Source of the DNA: Pycnococcus provasolii
Lineage: Eukaryota; Chlorophyta; Pseudoscourfieldiophyceae; Pseudoscourfieldiales
DNA: 64,000 bases
Reading direction: 5' to 3'
Assembly (NCBI GenBank): GCA_049487715.1
Contig: CP150555.1
Coordinates: 620,001 to 684,000, forward strand
The position numbers and the translations under genes are program-made. The notes under the pieces were generated by a model that was not told the DNA's origin, searched no databases, and was given only the letters and a program-made list of their open reading frames with translations. Shown here one piece after another: positions 1 through 10,775 of this stretch; the stretch's first letter is position 1; the number at the start of each line of letters is the position of its first letter.

Positions 1-1
1 G

Positions 2-905
2 ATGTGGCGTGGGAACATGACCATCGACAACTGCTACTTTTACCACATCGACTGGACGGCGGCGGACAACATAGGGCTGATGACCACGCTGCACCTGACT
101 GGCGACAACAACGTGATCAGACGTTGCACGATGCACAAGCTAGGCGCGAGCGCGACGGTGAATCCAGGAAACCGAGCCATCCTCGAGCTGAACGACATCT
201 ACGACTCTGGGTACGTGCAGGGAGACGGTGCCCTTTCGCAGATGATGGTTGCGCAGCAGCCTTTCGCGGAGGTGCGATACAACTGGTTTCATGATACCGT
301 CAAGTACGGCGCGCGATTTGACGGCAACGGCGCGGGTAACAATGGTGCCATGCACCACAACGTCATCTGGAATGCTCACAAGGGACTGATGGTGAAGGGA
401 TACGAGCACAACGTTTACCACAACACGGCCTTTGACAACAACGTGAAGAGCTACTACGATGATGACGGCGATGGTGGCGCGGGAGGCAACGACTTGCTCA
501 TCATGATCGCACAGGGTGGTAATGTGGGCACCAAGACGAAGAACAACGCCGCGAACAAGATTGCGGGCCACCGAAGTAAATCCTACTCAGAATACCCTGT
601 ACCTGGTATCTACGAAAACAACTGGAATGGCTACGAGACGGGTACTGATGTGAAGGACCAGCTGATGGATCCCGCGAATCGCGACTTTCGTCCCAAGCCA
701 GGCTCGGCGCTCATCGATGCTGGCCAAGCCAGCGACGGAACGACCTTTATCACGACTCCGTATGTGGGAAATGCGCCCGATCTTGGTGCCTACGAGTATG
801 GCGCGGATCCTTGGGTTCCTGGCGTTGATGGTTGGAACATTGCCGAGAAGAATGTCACATTCGTGGTGCCACCGAGTGTGAGCTCATCAGGCGGATTCAT
901 CACGA

Positions 906-937
<32 letters not shown>

Positions 938-2077
938 ACCACGACGACCACGACGACCACGACGACGACCACCACCACCACCACCACCACGACCGCCGCC
1001 GCGGCCACCACCACCACGACGGCGGCGGCTACTGCAACCACGACGGCGGCGGCTACTGCAACCACGACAGCTGCGGCAGCCACAACTACGTCAAGCACCA
1101 TCGCCACCGACACCACAACGGCAGCGACGACGACGACGACGACGACGACCACCACCACCACCACCACTACCACCACCACTACCACCACTACCACCACAAC
1201 AAGCACAACAACCACTCCCCCTCCACCACTTCTCTCTCCACCGCCAAGCCCACCACCGCCTCCCCCGGACGCGCCTATTGCCATCGATGCGATATCAGCC
1301 GTGCAGTCACAGTGCACAGCCTCGTGCTCGCAGGTGTGCGAGGTGGGCGCACGTCATTTCCCAGAGATTTTGCAAAGTGCACCAAAGGCATCTATCGGAC
1401 AGGGCATTCAATTTCCTGGCTTCTCTCCATACTTCTTCGAGCACAACATTGAAGTTCCTTCGTCACTTGCAGCCCTCGCGGAAAGTTGGCCAGCTATCAC
1501 ATTTTACGCAATCCCGAAGTCGAACTCGTCTTACTTATTCGTGGAGTGCCTCGAGGAAGGATGTCAGAATTCCAATCCAGGACCTGACTACAAGCTGTCT
1601 TACACGACAATCAGGTATCCCGCGTGCGGACCAACAACGGTGCAACTCAGCGTTTGCTGCGACGAATACTGTTCCGGAGATAAGAGCGTGTATACGTTTA
1701 GATTCACGGGACACAGAGAGGCTTGCACGACTACGTCTACGACGGCGACGACGACCGCAAGCCCGTCAGCTGGCACTGGTGATGGAGGAGATGAGACGAC
1801 GTCGAAGGAGACGACCAAGACAGCGGAGGCGACGGCCACGACGACTAAGGCACCATCGGCGACGGCAACAACAACAAGGGCACCAACAACGACCACCGTC
1901 GTCACAACAAAGGCCGCGCCTACAACAAAGACAACTACCACCGTCACGACGGTGAAGTCCACTGTCACGACCGTGAAGTCTGTGGAGAGCGCCGGGGCGA
2001 GAAGACACGATTCAATTTCACGTGTGATTCTCCTGGCGGTGCTCGTACTCGCGGGGGCGTTGCCAGGATACACGTAA
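2..2077 (+). CDS. Secreted beta-helix protein with mucin-like Thr linkers (5' end outside window)
   Basis: The frame is open from the window edge, so the N terminus is missing. Residues 1-270 look like a right-handed parallel beta-helix of the pectate-lyase/carbohydrate-active type, with N- and G-rich coils and the family-like ending LGAYEYG. Residues about 300-420 are almost pure Thr/Ala, followed by a Pro-rich hinge and a Cys-rich domain at about 430-580 with pairs such as CSQVC and CCDEYC. A second Thr/Lys linker follows. The last 20 residues are hydrophobic (VILLAVLVLAGALPGYT) with almost nothing after them, which resembles a GPI-attachment signal more than a spanning helix. Inferred role: a cell-surface or wall-modifying glycoprotein. 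No catalytic residues could be assigned, so enzymatic activity is unproven. Confidence 0.7.
901..1230. repeat. ACG/ACC trinucleotide tract encoding poly-Thr
   Basis: About 330 bp dominated by ACG, ACC and GCG triplets lies inside the upstream surface-protein gene and encodes the first Thr/Ala linker. All other frames stay open because of the triplet composition, which creates spurious poly-Asp, poly-His and poly-Val ORFs. Length polymorphism between strains is expected. Confidence 0.85.
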
Positions 2078-2300
2078 GTAAAAGTGGTATGGATAGGTAG
2101 TAGGCCCTTGTAGAGATTGTGAAACCTGAACTCACTACCATAATAATGGTGTGACATCTCAGATCTGTGAGGGGTCCTCACTCATACACTACTTACATAC
2201 TTCCTCAAGTTGATTTGACACGTTGTAATACGGATTAAGTACAATTTGAAGAACAAAATTGAAAAATGCACCTCCATGGCGCTGGCGACGACATCAACGA

Positions 2301-2510
2301 AAACAAGTCACAACCGGAGCCCTCACTACGCTTACGAAAGCGGCCCTGATAGAGCAATTCAACCTTCGAAATCACCTGCGCCATGAACAAAAACGCGCAG
2401 TGAATGGCACCGCTTAATGGGCTGAATGGTGACAGTGAATGATGATGTGAATGGACGACCGTTGGACAAACTAATGTGCAGCTTCATTACTGAATGAGGG
2501 ATCTCAGTTT
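2301..2510 (+). repeat. Dispersed noncoding element, copy 1 (3'-3' intergenic)
   Basis: This gap between two convergent genes shares ordered blocks with 37201-37385, in the same orientation and the same context. Shared blocks are AAACAAG, GGAGC-CTCAC, AAAGCGGCC, TTCGAAA, GCGCCATG-ACAAAA-CGCGC, GTGAATGGC, GAATGGAC-ACCGTTGGAC and a terminal ATCT-AGTTT. Several TGAATGG motifs recur within it. No protein frame is conserved between copies. It could be a structured RNA, a 3'-processing or boundary element, or an old non-autonomous transposon. Confidence 0.6.
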
Positions 2511-2519
2511 CCGATCGAT

Positions 2520-5500
2520 CTATGCCGTGTACTTCTGCGATCCCCACCCTTGCCAGACTTTACCGCACTCCTCCGTCCAGCCATTCGCACCCTTGCGAAG
2601 CGCGGGCGCGACGTACACGCTTCGACGCACGTTCGCGGGTGGCAAACGTGCCGCTATGCTCAAAGGAAGCGAGATCGCCGGCTTGCGATAGTATTCGTTG
2701 CAGCGTAGATGAAAGCGGTAAAGATACCCGGGAACGATCAGCCAGAGGAGGATCGCGGCGTACCACTGGCGATTTGCCAACAGCAAGCACGACGTGAACG
2801 TCTGGTAGATGGCAAGAATCCAAACCAGGCGAAGCGCGACGTGCGGCCACAGCTCGCACCCGCCGCTCTCGTAGCTACGCATGTACACGTAAAGAAGCTG
2901 GTAACGCCACTGGATCCAAGTGAACACGAAAAAGCCAAGCGCCATGATGGCGAGCAGAGGAATCGCGGTGGCATAAACCGTGCATATCAGAAAAATCATG
3001 AGCAGCATACCCATCTCGCGGCCGTAGCGAACGCTCTTGGGTGCCCAACTCAGCATGCGAGCACGCCGCGTTCGTAGGCAGAAGAGGCAGGTTGGCGGTC
3101 TGCCATTCTTGCCGCCGCCACAGCCGCACCACAACAAACCACCATTCCTGATCCAAGATTGCAAGATGTAGCAAAGCACCTGCATGTGAGGCCAAAAGAG
3201 ACGAAAGGGAACGAGGAACGCGCGAAGAAGAACGTAGTTGACGAAGAAGTTGCCAGCGCGGGGTATGGCGGAGCCGATGCTGTAGACAATCTTCCCCGGA
3301 TCACGAAGGAGGGTTCCCAGCTCGAGCAAGGCGAGCGAGCCGAGCAGTGTCCCGAGGAACACGTTGATGAACACCCAGATGAACATCCACGAGCTGATGC
3401 GCACGTCGATGTCACTCAGAGCGAAGTGGCGCCTTTCGAAGATTGCGAGCGCGTAGAACGTTTTCGGAACGACGAGATTTTGCCACAAGCTGAGGAGCAG
3501 TGCCGGAAGCCACGTGGTCACGACGCCTCGGAGGAAGGCGCTGAAATTGCTGGCACCGCAGTAAAAGTCGATTTTATTCCCCCAATCCTCCTGCCGTGCT
3601 GTCGTGCAGAGCGCGGTGTCAAGTTGCGTGACCGCGCCAGTGAATGTACCAACGGGGAATAGCACCATCGCGCCAACTCCAGCGAAGCAAATCAACGTGC
3701 GAAAGCTGATCCACCTCTCTCTAGAGCCATGTCGCGTTGGATCAATCAATAGTGGTTTTTTTTTGCGATCCGTCTCTTCGGTCCGAGCAGATTGATTGTT
3801 GTGGCTGCGCGCACTTTCCATTTGTAACGATATGGCGACGGAAGATGCGGCTGAACGACGACGACGAAGCATCGTCGTCGTCGTTGGTGGAGCTTCCTCT
3901 TCTTCCTCCTCGATACCTTCGTTGTCCGCTTCTCCTTCTTGTTCCTCCACCGTGTCGGGGGTGCGGTCCACGACGACGTCGCCATCGCTCTTCTTCTTCT
4001 TCGAGGCGGCGGCGGCGGAGGGAGCTGTAATCGGCTTCGAGTTTCCCCACAGATTTCCCCACAAAACGTTGTCTGGACTTGGAGCTGGCGACACGTGAAA
4101 CAAACTTCCCTGGTGCTCGTCAATGTAGCTGCGCGATGCCATCATCGTTGTCATTTGCGTGCGAAACACGACGAAGAACGCACTCGTCTCACCACGTTTC
4201 ATCTCCTCGCTGCATCGACGCCTGAGGAAGGTCACCTCGCGCTCCATCAGCCGCACCTCACGACTGTAGTAGTCCAACGAGTCGACTCTCTTCGCAGGGC
4301 CGCCGTGGCAGCACATGCAGCAGCAGCACCGTCCGGCGTAGAACGTCAAGCCCTCCTCCGGCGTTTGGCACGCGTCAAATGCCTCGACGTCCACGCGAAC
4401 GTGAGAGTCATCGAAAACACCGCTGCTGCTGTTGTCTACTTCGCATCGATGGCTACTCCTACGCGAACTCGTCAGCTGCTCGTTGTACTTCCGATAAAAG
4501 GCTGGCGGATCTCGCTCCTTACAGCACGTTCCGCACACGTGTGCCACGTGCATCGGCCGCTTTCCCGTAAGTCGCAGATTTTCCTTTGCGATTGCAAGCC
4601 GCTCGTACGCGACAGACCAGCGCAGGAGAAGAATATCAATCACCTTGTGGTTGACGACGGGTATGATGCGCAGCACCTCGTCGCCGTATACCCGACGAAA
4701 TACCTTCAGGATGTACTCCATTGGCGAAGTTGCCGGCACCTTGGTGGTGGTGAGTGCGGGGGTCAAAGGCGTACCATCGTCATCAGCCTTGACCTCATCA
4801 TGCCTTGCAATTGTCAATCCCATACGTCGAAAGATGTGCGCAGGTTCGACGTTGTGCACGAGAATGACGTACTGCTGTGCGTTCACCGCAACGGATACGG
4901 CTGGTTGCACCGTGACACCATCCTCCCCTACAGCGAATGTATTCACACGCTGCCGATCACGCACGCTCGGGACGCGACGAAATATCTTCGCTCTACGAAT
5001 GTCGCTATCACCGCCACTCAATCGAAGCTCGTCCGCAAGCATCTCCTCGTTGTCACGTGTCGTTCGAAGAGTCATAGCTGCAGAAGGTGTAGATGAGAGA
5101 CCATTAGGTTGTGCTGATGATGATGGCGGCGGGACCACGCCAGGCGCAGTCATAGTAGTAGTAGTGGTACGTTTGCTTGTGATGGTGTGTTCCCAGGGGA
5201 GCACGGCACCGCCAGTTGGATTTGCTAGGATATCAACGACACCGTCGCCGTCCTCGTCAATGTCGTCGTCACGTAGACTTGCAAATGAGCTGCTTTCGCT
5301 CAGTATTTCGTCGATGTCGGAGTCGCCTTCTTCGTCGCGGCTGCTCTTCTTCTCTTCTTCTGCCACCGTGATGGGTAGTAACGTCGTCCTGGCAGTCTGT
5401 AGCGGTGTCGAGGACGGCGACACATTATTCGTGTCTTCTTCTCCATCATCTGGCATCGGCTCAGCAGCAGTCGGGGCGGTGGGTCGAGGCGTCTTCGGCT

Positions 5501-7307
5501 GTACAAGAGTCAGGTCGTCCTCGTCTGCCGCGATGTGCTTGATCGCGTTGAAGATCGTCTTAGCCGAATGCTTTAAACCGGAGATCAGCTCCTGTGACTG
5601 TCTTTCCACCGCATCGCCGATGACATGCGTGGTATCCCGAATGCTTGCAGTGAGTGGCGGCGCCGCAGCAGCTCTGCCTTCTTCTTCGTCGACGACTCCT
5701 TCAGCAGTGCCATCATTCGTCGTAATAGTGCTCGTCGCGGAAGCCCACGTGTGACGACGTGGTACACGACGAGACTGCGACCACGATGACAACCTTTCCG
5801 CTACCGTTGACATTATTCCTCTCACTCCCTGCTTATGATCGGGATGCGCATTATCGTCATCATCACTCGTCGTCGTCGTCGTCGTCGTTTGTGTTGCTAC
5901 CGCCGTACTACTCGTTGCTGGCAACGCAGCCGCCGTAGCTCCTCCCGCCGTTGCTGTACGATGCAAGTGCCGCTTTGATTTCTTTCGTCTTACCTTGTTC
6001 CGCTGCTGCTGTGGACCCCACTCCTCCTCCGCGACTTCGTGTAGATCATCACGCCACCTGTTGATTTCCACCTCCGTACAGCTCAAGTACGCCCATCGAA
6101 GCACCTTGTACTTTGCGTACTGCCGGCGAATGAGCCTTGTGCCCCACCAAACGATCAACAGGCACGAGACGAAGTGGACCCACCAAGCTGGACTGGTGCC
6201 AAGGTTTGAGGCGGTGAGACGCTCCCATCCGCCGTCGATCGACACACCCTTCGTGGCTGCGTTGATCGTCCCCACATGGTAATGGATAGGAATCAGGACG
6301 ACGAGATTCCACACGCTGATGAGCAGGAAGAAAGACACGCCAAGCCAGACGGTGTTGTCAAGCATGAGTGCATCGAGACCGCAGCTACGTAGCAGCCACT
6401 CCTCCGAGCACCCTACACAAGGTCCGATCCAATTGTAGAATCGCGCGTAAATTCCGGGATTGTTCTCTGGCAGAGGTGGTGGTCGAACCGCAACCTGCGG
6501 ATGATGCAGACGTGCTCTGTACACCATGATCTTTGGCCAAAAAATGCCAAATCCGATAAAGGCGGCGACACCGATGGCCAGGTCGATGTAAAAGGCGAAG
6601 AGAATGCTCTCGCCGGATGTGTACGTCTGCTCCAGTCCGATGAAACGCGAAAGTTGCTGAATTGCCATGTTGCACTCAAATCCACTTCGAAGTCCATTCT
6701 CACACTCGCACACGATCATTTCCTCGGTTGACATCGTCATCTCAAGGTACCAGTGGTACACGATGAGATCGAGAACGGCAGAGACGTACGCAACTTCTTC
6801 GTACGTGAGCGTATTGTTGCTTGCTGCAATGATCGCCGCCACCACACTGTTGTTGTCGTCGAAGGCGGCATTTTCCTGCTCCAGAGCGTTTACCGCATCC
6901 GTGAAGTTTGTGCCGTCTACTCCTGAGCCTCCTCCTCCTCCTCCTTGCTGCTTGTTTGCGTTGTGCGAAGCCAAGTCTCGAATGCGCACAACGAGACTGC
7001 TTATTTGCGCATCTGAGGCGCTCATGAACGTTTGGTCGAACTCTGTGTAATATTCCTTTCGCTTTGCAGGATCGTAGACGCAAGCATTTTCTACTGCTGC
7101 TAATGCTGCTGCCGCTGTTGTTGTGGTATCACCACCCACCGGCGACAGCACTGGAGTAGGACTTGTACTATTATTATTATCATTTTCGGTGGTTGCAGCC
7201 GTCGGCGGCATTGGTGGATCAGATTCCGCGAGAATAAGAGCTTCCTCCTCTTCTTCTGCTGTATTATTACCTAGTAGCGTGCGGCGGCGGCTGCTGCTGC
7301 TGCGCAT
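2520..7307 (-). CDS. OSCA/CSC1 (TMEM63)-type mechanosensitive cation channel with an oversized cytosolic insert
   Basis: 1,595 codons in one open frame from an ATG at 7305-7307. The N-terminal part has a luminal region and a membrane segment, then RSCGLDALML, a close match to the signature preceding TM1 in CSC1/OSCA proteins, and two further helices. The C-terminal third holds the RSN1_7TM/DUF221 block of multiple helices, ending with LRCNEYYRKP. Family members are typically about 700-900 residues. The excess lies in the cytosolic region between the N-terminal helices and the 7TM block, which is rich in Ser, Thr, Asp/Glu and Arg runs but still contains a VEPAHIFRRMG stretch and Cys-rich patches. 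Family knowledge says these channels conduct cations on membrane tension or osmotic stress. Function of the insert is unknown. Confidence 0.85.
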   Translation of the reverse strand: MRSSSSRRRTLLGNNTAEEEEEALILAESDPPMPPTAATTENDNNNSTSPTPVLSPVGGDTTTTAAAALAAVENACVYDPAKRKEYYTEFDQTFMSASDAQISSLVVRIRDLASHNANKQQGGGGGGSGVDGTNFTDAVNALEQENAAFDDNNSVVAAIIAASNNTLTYEEVAYVSAVLDLIVYHWYLEMTMSTEEMIVCECENGLRSGFECNMAIQQLSRFIGLEQTYTSGESILFAFYIDLAIGVAAFIGFGIFWPKIMVYRARLHHPQVAVRPPPLPENNPGIYARFYNWIGPCVGCSEEWLLRSCGLDALMLDNTVWLGVSFFLLISVWNLVVLIPIHYHVGTINAATKGVSIDGGWERLTASNLGTSPAWWVHFVSCLLIVWWGTRLIRRQYAKYKVLRWAYLSCTEVEINRWRDDLHEVAEEEWGPQQQRNKVRRKKSKRHLHRTATAGGATAAALPATSSTAVATQTTTTTTTSDDDDNAHPDHKQGVRGIMSTVAERLSSWSQSRRVPRRHTWASATSTITTNDGTAEGVVDEEEGRAAAAPPLTASIRDTTHVIGDAVERQSQELISGLKHSAKTIFNAIKHIAADEDDLTLVQPKTPRPTAPTAAEPMPDDGEEDTNNVSPSSTPLQTARTTLLPITVAEEEKKSSRDEEGDSDIDEILSESSSFASLRDDDIDEDGDGVVDILANPTGGAVLPWEHTITSKRTTTTTMTAPGVVPPPSSSAQPNGLSSTPSAAMTLRTTRDNEEMLADELRLSGGDSDIRRAKIFRRVPSVRDRQRVNTFAVGEDGVTVQPAVSVAVNAQQYVILVHNVEPAHIFRRMGLTIARHDEVKADDDGTPLTPALTTTKVPATSPMEYILKVFRRVYGDEVLRIIPVVNHKVIDILLLRWSVAYERLAIAKENLRLTGKRPMHVAHVCGTCCKERDPPAFYRKYNEQLTSSRRSSHRCEVDNSSSGVFDDSHVRVDVEAFDACQTPEEGLTFYAGRCCCCMCCHGGPAKRVDSLDYYSREVRLMEREVTFLRRRCSEEMKRGETSAFFVVFRTQMTTMMASRSYIDEHQGSLFHVSPAPSPDNVLWGNLWGNSKPITAPSAAAASKKKKSDGDVVVDRTPDTVEEQEGEADNEGIEEEEEEAPPTTTTMLRRRRSAASSVAISLQMESARSHNNQSARTEETDRKKKPLLIDPTRHGSRERWISFRTLICFAGVGAMVLFPVGTFTGAVTQLDTALCTTARQEDWGNKIDFYCGASNFSAFLRGVVTTWLPALLLSLWQNLVVPKTFYALAIFERRHFALSDIDVRISSWMFIWVFINVFLGTLLGSLALLELGTLLRDPGKIVYSIGSAIPRAGNFFVNYVLLRAFLVPFRLFWPHMQVLCYILQSWIRNGGLLWCGCGGGKNGRPPTCLFCLRTRRARMLSWAPKSVRYGREMGMLLMIFLICTVYATAIPLLAIMALGFFVFTWIQWRYQLLYVYMRSYESGGCELWPHVALRLVWILAIYQTFTSCLLLANRQWYAAILLWLIVPGYLYRFHLRCNEYYRKPAISLPLSIAARLPPANVRRSVYVAPALRKGANGWTEECGKVWQGWGSQKYTA

Positions 7308-9333
7308 TCACGAGCATAACCATTGGAGCTGTTGTGGGGAGGAGGAGGAGGACGTTGCTGATGATGGAGTCACCACCACCACCACCACCACGAACGTCGA
7401 CGATCAGCATCAGCATGAGCATGACCATCATGAGTTGGATCATAAGGAGACGACAGCAAGATGAAGAAGAAGGCATCATACAAGGCATACAACAACAAGT
7501 GACACCACCACAGCCACCACCACCAAAGACACCACCACCAAGACACCACCACCACCACCACCACACGGCACAGTACCACCACGCCGACGACGACGCGTGT
7601 TGTGTGGTGTGCTCGAGGTGGTGGAGGAGGAGGAGGAAGCAGGTGCCATAGTTATGAATAGAATAATACGTCGATACGAGGTACTTTTCCAAAACGGCGG
7701 ACCGTGACCGGACCATGGGTGGGACCCCACCCCACCACCTCAACCACCACCCCGGACGTGCGTGACTGCGTGGACGTGGACGAGGCATTCTCAACTCCCC
7801 GAACGCACAAGAACAGACGGGGGGGGCCTCCTATATGGATAGAGGTCGGTCATTGACAGATTGAGGCTTTGAGGGGATCCCGGAGGAGTTTTCAAGGCTG
7901 TTGTTTGAGAAGAAGTTTCGACCCCGTCCTGTGTCGTGTAGGAAGCCTAGGGTCTGATGATTCGGGGTTGGGTAGTTCGGGGTTGGGTAGTTCGTTCAGG
8001 GTGGGTTGGGTCCCGTCTTGACCGGATAGGTAAAGTTTAAGGACTAGTATTTATTTTGTCCATGTGTAGCGGTGGGGTCGCTAAGGCGAGAACGAGCTGT
8101 AGCCTCCAATGGCATGCAGAAGCAGATCAAGGAAGTAGAGTGCAAAAGAGCACGGAATGCTCTTAAGCAAAATGCGACAGCGTAGGGATATCTGAAACAT
8201 TGTTTAGGGGTTGAGTAGTCGATCACAAGCTAGGGGTTGGTGTGGTAGCCGCCTCTCCCCCCGTAGAGGGATTCAGCCGCCACATAGGGATTGTGCATAG
8301 GGTACGCCTGAACACAATGCCGGCGCTCGAGAAAGATCTCGAGGTAATGAGAGGGTTCGGAATCGGGTCACTTGAGTGGTTCAGTATGCAAACTTCACGT
8401 GGAATATTGTTCATAGGGCCACGCGCCACACGTGTGCGAAAGTGGGAGATCACCGTCCTGACGGAGGCTACCAACACCAACCAATCCGCTGAGCGACAGG
8501 TCGACCGGAGAAGCCACAACCAGCGACATGTCGAGACCACCACGCCAAGGACCTTCCACGGGAGACTACACAAACAACCCAACAGCAACTACACAAACAA
8601 CCCCACAGTAACTACACAAATCAATCCAACAACAACTACACAAACAACCCAACAGCAACTACACCAATGAACCCAACAACAACTACAAAATCACCCAACA
8701 GCAACTACACAAGTTCAATCTGCCCTCAAACAAAAAAATGAACTCGTGGATAAACACACTACGTACGTATTGTATTTCCGCGCATTCTTCTTCAGGCACG
8801 GCTTCACAGCACGAACGAGAATCATTTTCTTGGACTCTTATTTTCTCGTTTTCTCGGACACGACGATTAGGCCGGCCAGTTGAAGATGGACCATGCAAGC
8901 GCCATGGATGGAGACGTTTTTGTTTTCTCGGAGAACAGAACAAAACGGTTCCAAGGAAGCCAAAGAGTATCCCCGACCCCGAACGATTGGAACGATGCCG
9001 CTGCCGTGGATCCCCGAACGAAACTGATCCCCGAGCGAGTCAGGGCGATGTACGAAAATGTACGAGATGTCGACCGATTATGATTCGGGGTTAGGTTTTC
9101 TTTGGCATAATTTGATTTGAGGAGGCACAGTTACACTTTACAGTGTGGATAAAAGAAACGTCACGGCGAATAGCCGTTTTTCTTTGGAATGCTCGTCATC
9201 TTTGGATGCTCGTCAATCATCATGCGTCCATGTCGTCGTACTTGTCGTTGCTTCTTCTTAGTAGAAGAACGAAAGAAGAAGGCACATTTCTTTCCTATTC
9301 ATTCGGGGAGGAGGAGCAGCAGTCGTCAGTTTA
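7308..9333. other. Intergenic region, low complexity
   Basis: About 2 kb between the divergent OSCA and mpaB-like genes. 7365-7570 is CAC/CCA triplet-rich, and 8567-8712 is a minisatellite. Short ORFs here are low complexity or use non-ATG starts. I see no convincing gene, though a noncoding 5' exon of the downstream gene could lie here. Confidence 0.5.
8567..8712. repeat. Minisatellite, 22-24 bp unit, about 6 copies
   Basis: Imperfect tandem units beginning AACTACACAAA and containing AACCCAACAGC or AACCCAACAAC. Units are 22-24 bp and differ by small substitutions. The tract is noncoding as far as can be seen. Confidence 0.8.
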
Positions 9334-10383
9334 ATGTACCTGCTAACCGTACGATGCCTAAGATATCAGAGATATGAACTCGTGCAAAAACGAAGGGAAC
9401 ACGTCGCATATGGCAAAGAACACTTCGTCTGGCTTGCCAACGTACCAAACAAGTACGAGTTCCCGTGGGCGGACGTGCGTGCCACCGAGCTCGGATTCTT
9501 TCGCACGTATGCAATACCATCCGTAGCCAAGCTGCTTGTGGCGACGCGCGAGTTTGAACGAGACGCACAAAAGCGCATCGAGGATACGAGCTTGCTCATC
9601 TTCGAGTTCTGCGAGTCGGATCCTAAGAGCCCACGAGGTGAGGCGGCACTGCGACGTCTTAACGCAATACACGGCAAGTACAAAATTTCGAACGGCGACT
9701 TTCTGCACGTGCTGTCAGTCTTCGTACTTGCGGGCCAGCAGTGGATAGACCAATACGAGTGGCGCAAGGTTTCCGACGTTGAGCGCAAGGCGCGCGCAAA
9801 CTTCTGGATTGAGGTGGGCAAGGCGATGGGTCTCAGAGATATCCCAGCTGACTACGACGCGTTCGTTGCCTTTCAGCAAGCGTACGAGCTTAAGCACATG
9901 CGCTACCATCCGGCAAATCGCAAGGTGTCCGATCAGACGTTCGCGGGCTTTGCCGACGCCGTCATTCCGTGGCGATGCCTTGCTAAGCCAGCCATCCCGC
10001 TGATGCGTGCCGCCGTGTGCGCTCTCCTCGAGCCACAAATCGTCGAGGCAATCGGCTACGAACCTCCAAGTCCGTGGCTAAGAGCACTGCTGGTGAGCCT
10101 CCTGAAGTTGCGCGCATGTGCGATCCGTCATCTATTTCTGCCAAGGCGCGACGATTGTCCGCACCTGCGCTGCGCGCCGCACACGGAGGTGGATCGCAAG
10201 GCGAGCGTTCGTGCCGCGGCTAGTTGCCCTCGCATACCCATGAGCTTCCCGTACGGTGGACAGGCACGGAGTCGGCATGCATCGGGGTACACGATCGACA
10301 CGCTCGGGCCCCGGTCAGCCGTGCCTGGTGAGCTCGGGTGCCTCGGCGGTGGCGGCTGTGGCGCGAGTGTCGCCGCCGCCTGA
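9334..10383 (+). CDS. ER-type mpaB-family oxygenase (DUF2236, rubber-oxygenase-like)
   Basis: 349 residues from an ATG at 9334. The order of conserved blocks fits the mpaB/DUF2236 family: LRYQRYE near the N terminus, YEFPWADVRATELGFFRTY, AIPSVAKLL, KRIEDTSLLIFEF, LNAIHGKYKISNGD, YEWRKVSDVER, a WIEVGKAMG helix, and a C-terminal LKLRACAIRHLFLPRR. Known members include fungal mpaB-type enzymes that cleave prenyl side chains oxidatively and bacterial latex-clearing proteins; most are heme proteins. Fungal members start with a membrane anchor, but here the sequence begins just after where it would lie, so an upstream exon may be missing. A Gly/Ala/Ser-rich tail of about 65 residues follows the domain. 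The substrate cannot be inferred. Confidence 0.72.
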   Translation: MYLLTVRCLRYQRYELVQKRREHVAYGKEHFVWLANVPNKYEFPWADVRATELGFFRTYAIPSVAKLLVATREFERDAQKRIEDTSLLIFEFCESDPKSPRGEAALRRLNAIHGKYKISNGDFLHVLSVFVLAGQQWIDQYEWRKVSDVERKARANFWIEVGKAMGLRDIPADYDAFVAFQQAYELKHMRYHPANRKVSDQTFAGFADAVIPWRCLAKPAIPLMRAAVCALLEPQIVEAIGYEPPSPWLRALLVSLLKLRACAIRHLFLPRRDDCPHLRCAPHTEVDRKASVRAAASCPRIPMSFPYGGQARSRHASGYTIDTLGPRSAVPGELGCLGGGGCGASVAAA

Positions 10384-10775
10384 GTGAAGTGACGCCACTA
10401 CTTTAATTAAAGCATCTAAAAATGAATTGTTTGAGATCGATCTACCAACTATGAACCAGGCAGTTTTTTCGGGATTTCCAAAAGGCTGAAAGGGGGAGAA
10501 TTCACAGTCGATTTTTGGGAATTCCCAAAAATCTTTTGGGGAGGTCGAGATTGACCCAAAAAACCTTGTTTCCCATACACACGCGTGATTTGATCTGCAC
10601 CGACACCGACGCGTGCGCGTTTTTGTTTGACTTGTGTGTGCGCATGTAAAACGCAAGCACTCGTAGTAAAGGGAAATCTGCGGCGATGCGTTTCAACTCT
10701 GCGTGGTAGCTAGCTTCTTTCAGCAATTCCTTCCTCAACGCCGCTTCTTCACTCAGAGCTTGTACTTGGTGATCA

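Noticed and set aside
790-1452. Poly-Val, poly-Asp/His ORFs over the Thr tract
   Set aside because: They are frame shadows of the triplet repeat encoding Thr.
8242-8670. Open frame of 142 codons
   Set aside because: Starts with GTG, and its second half is the minisatellite; no family resemblance.
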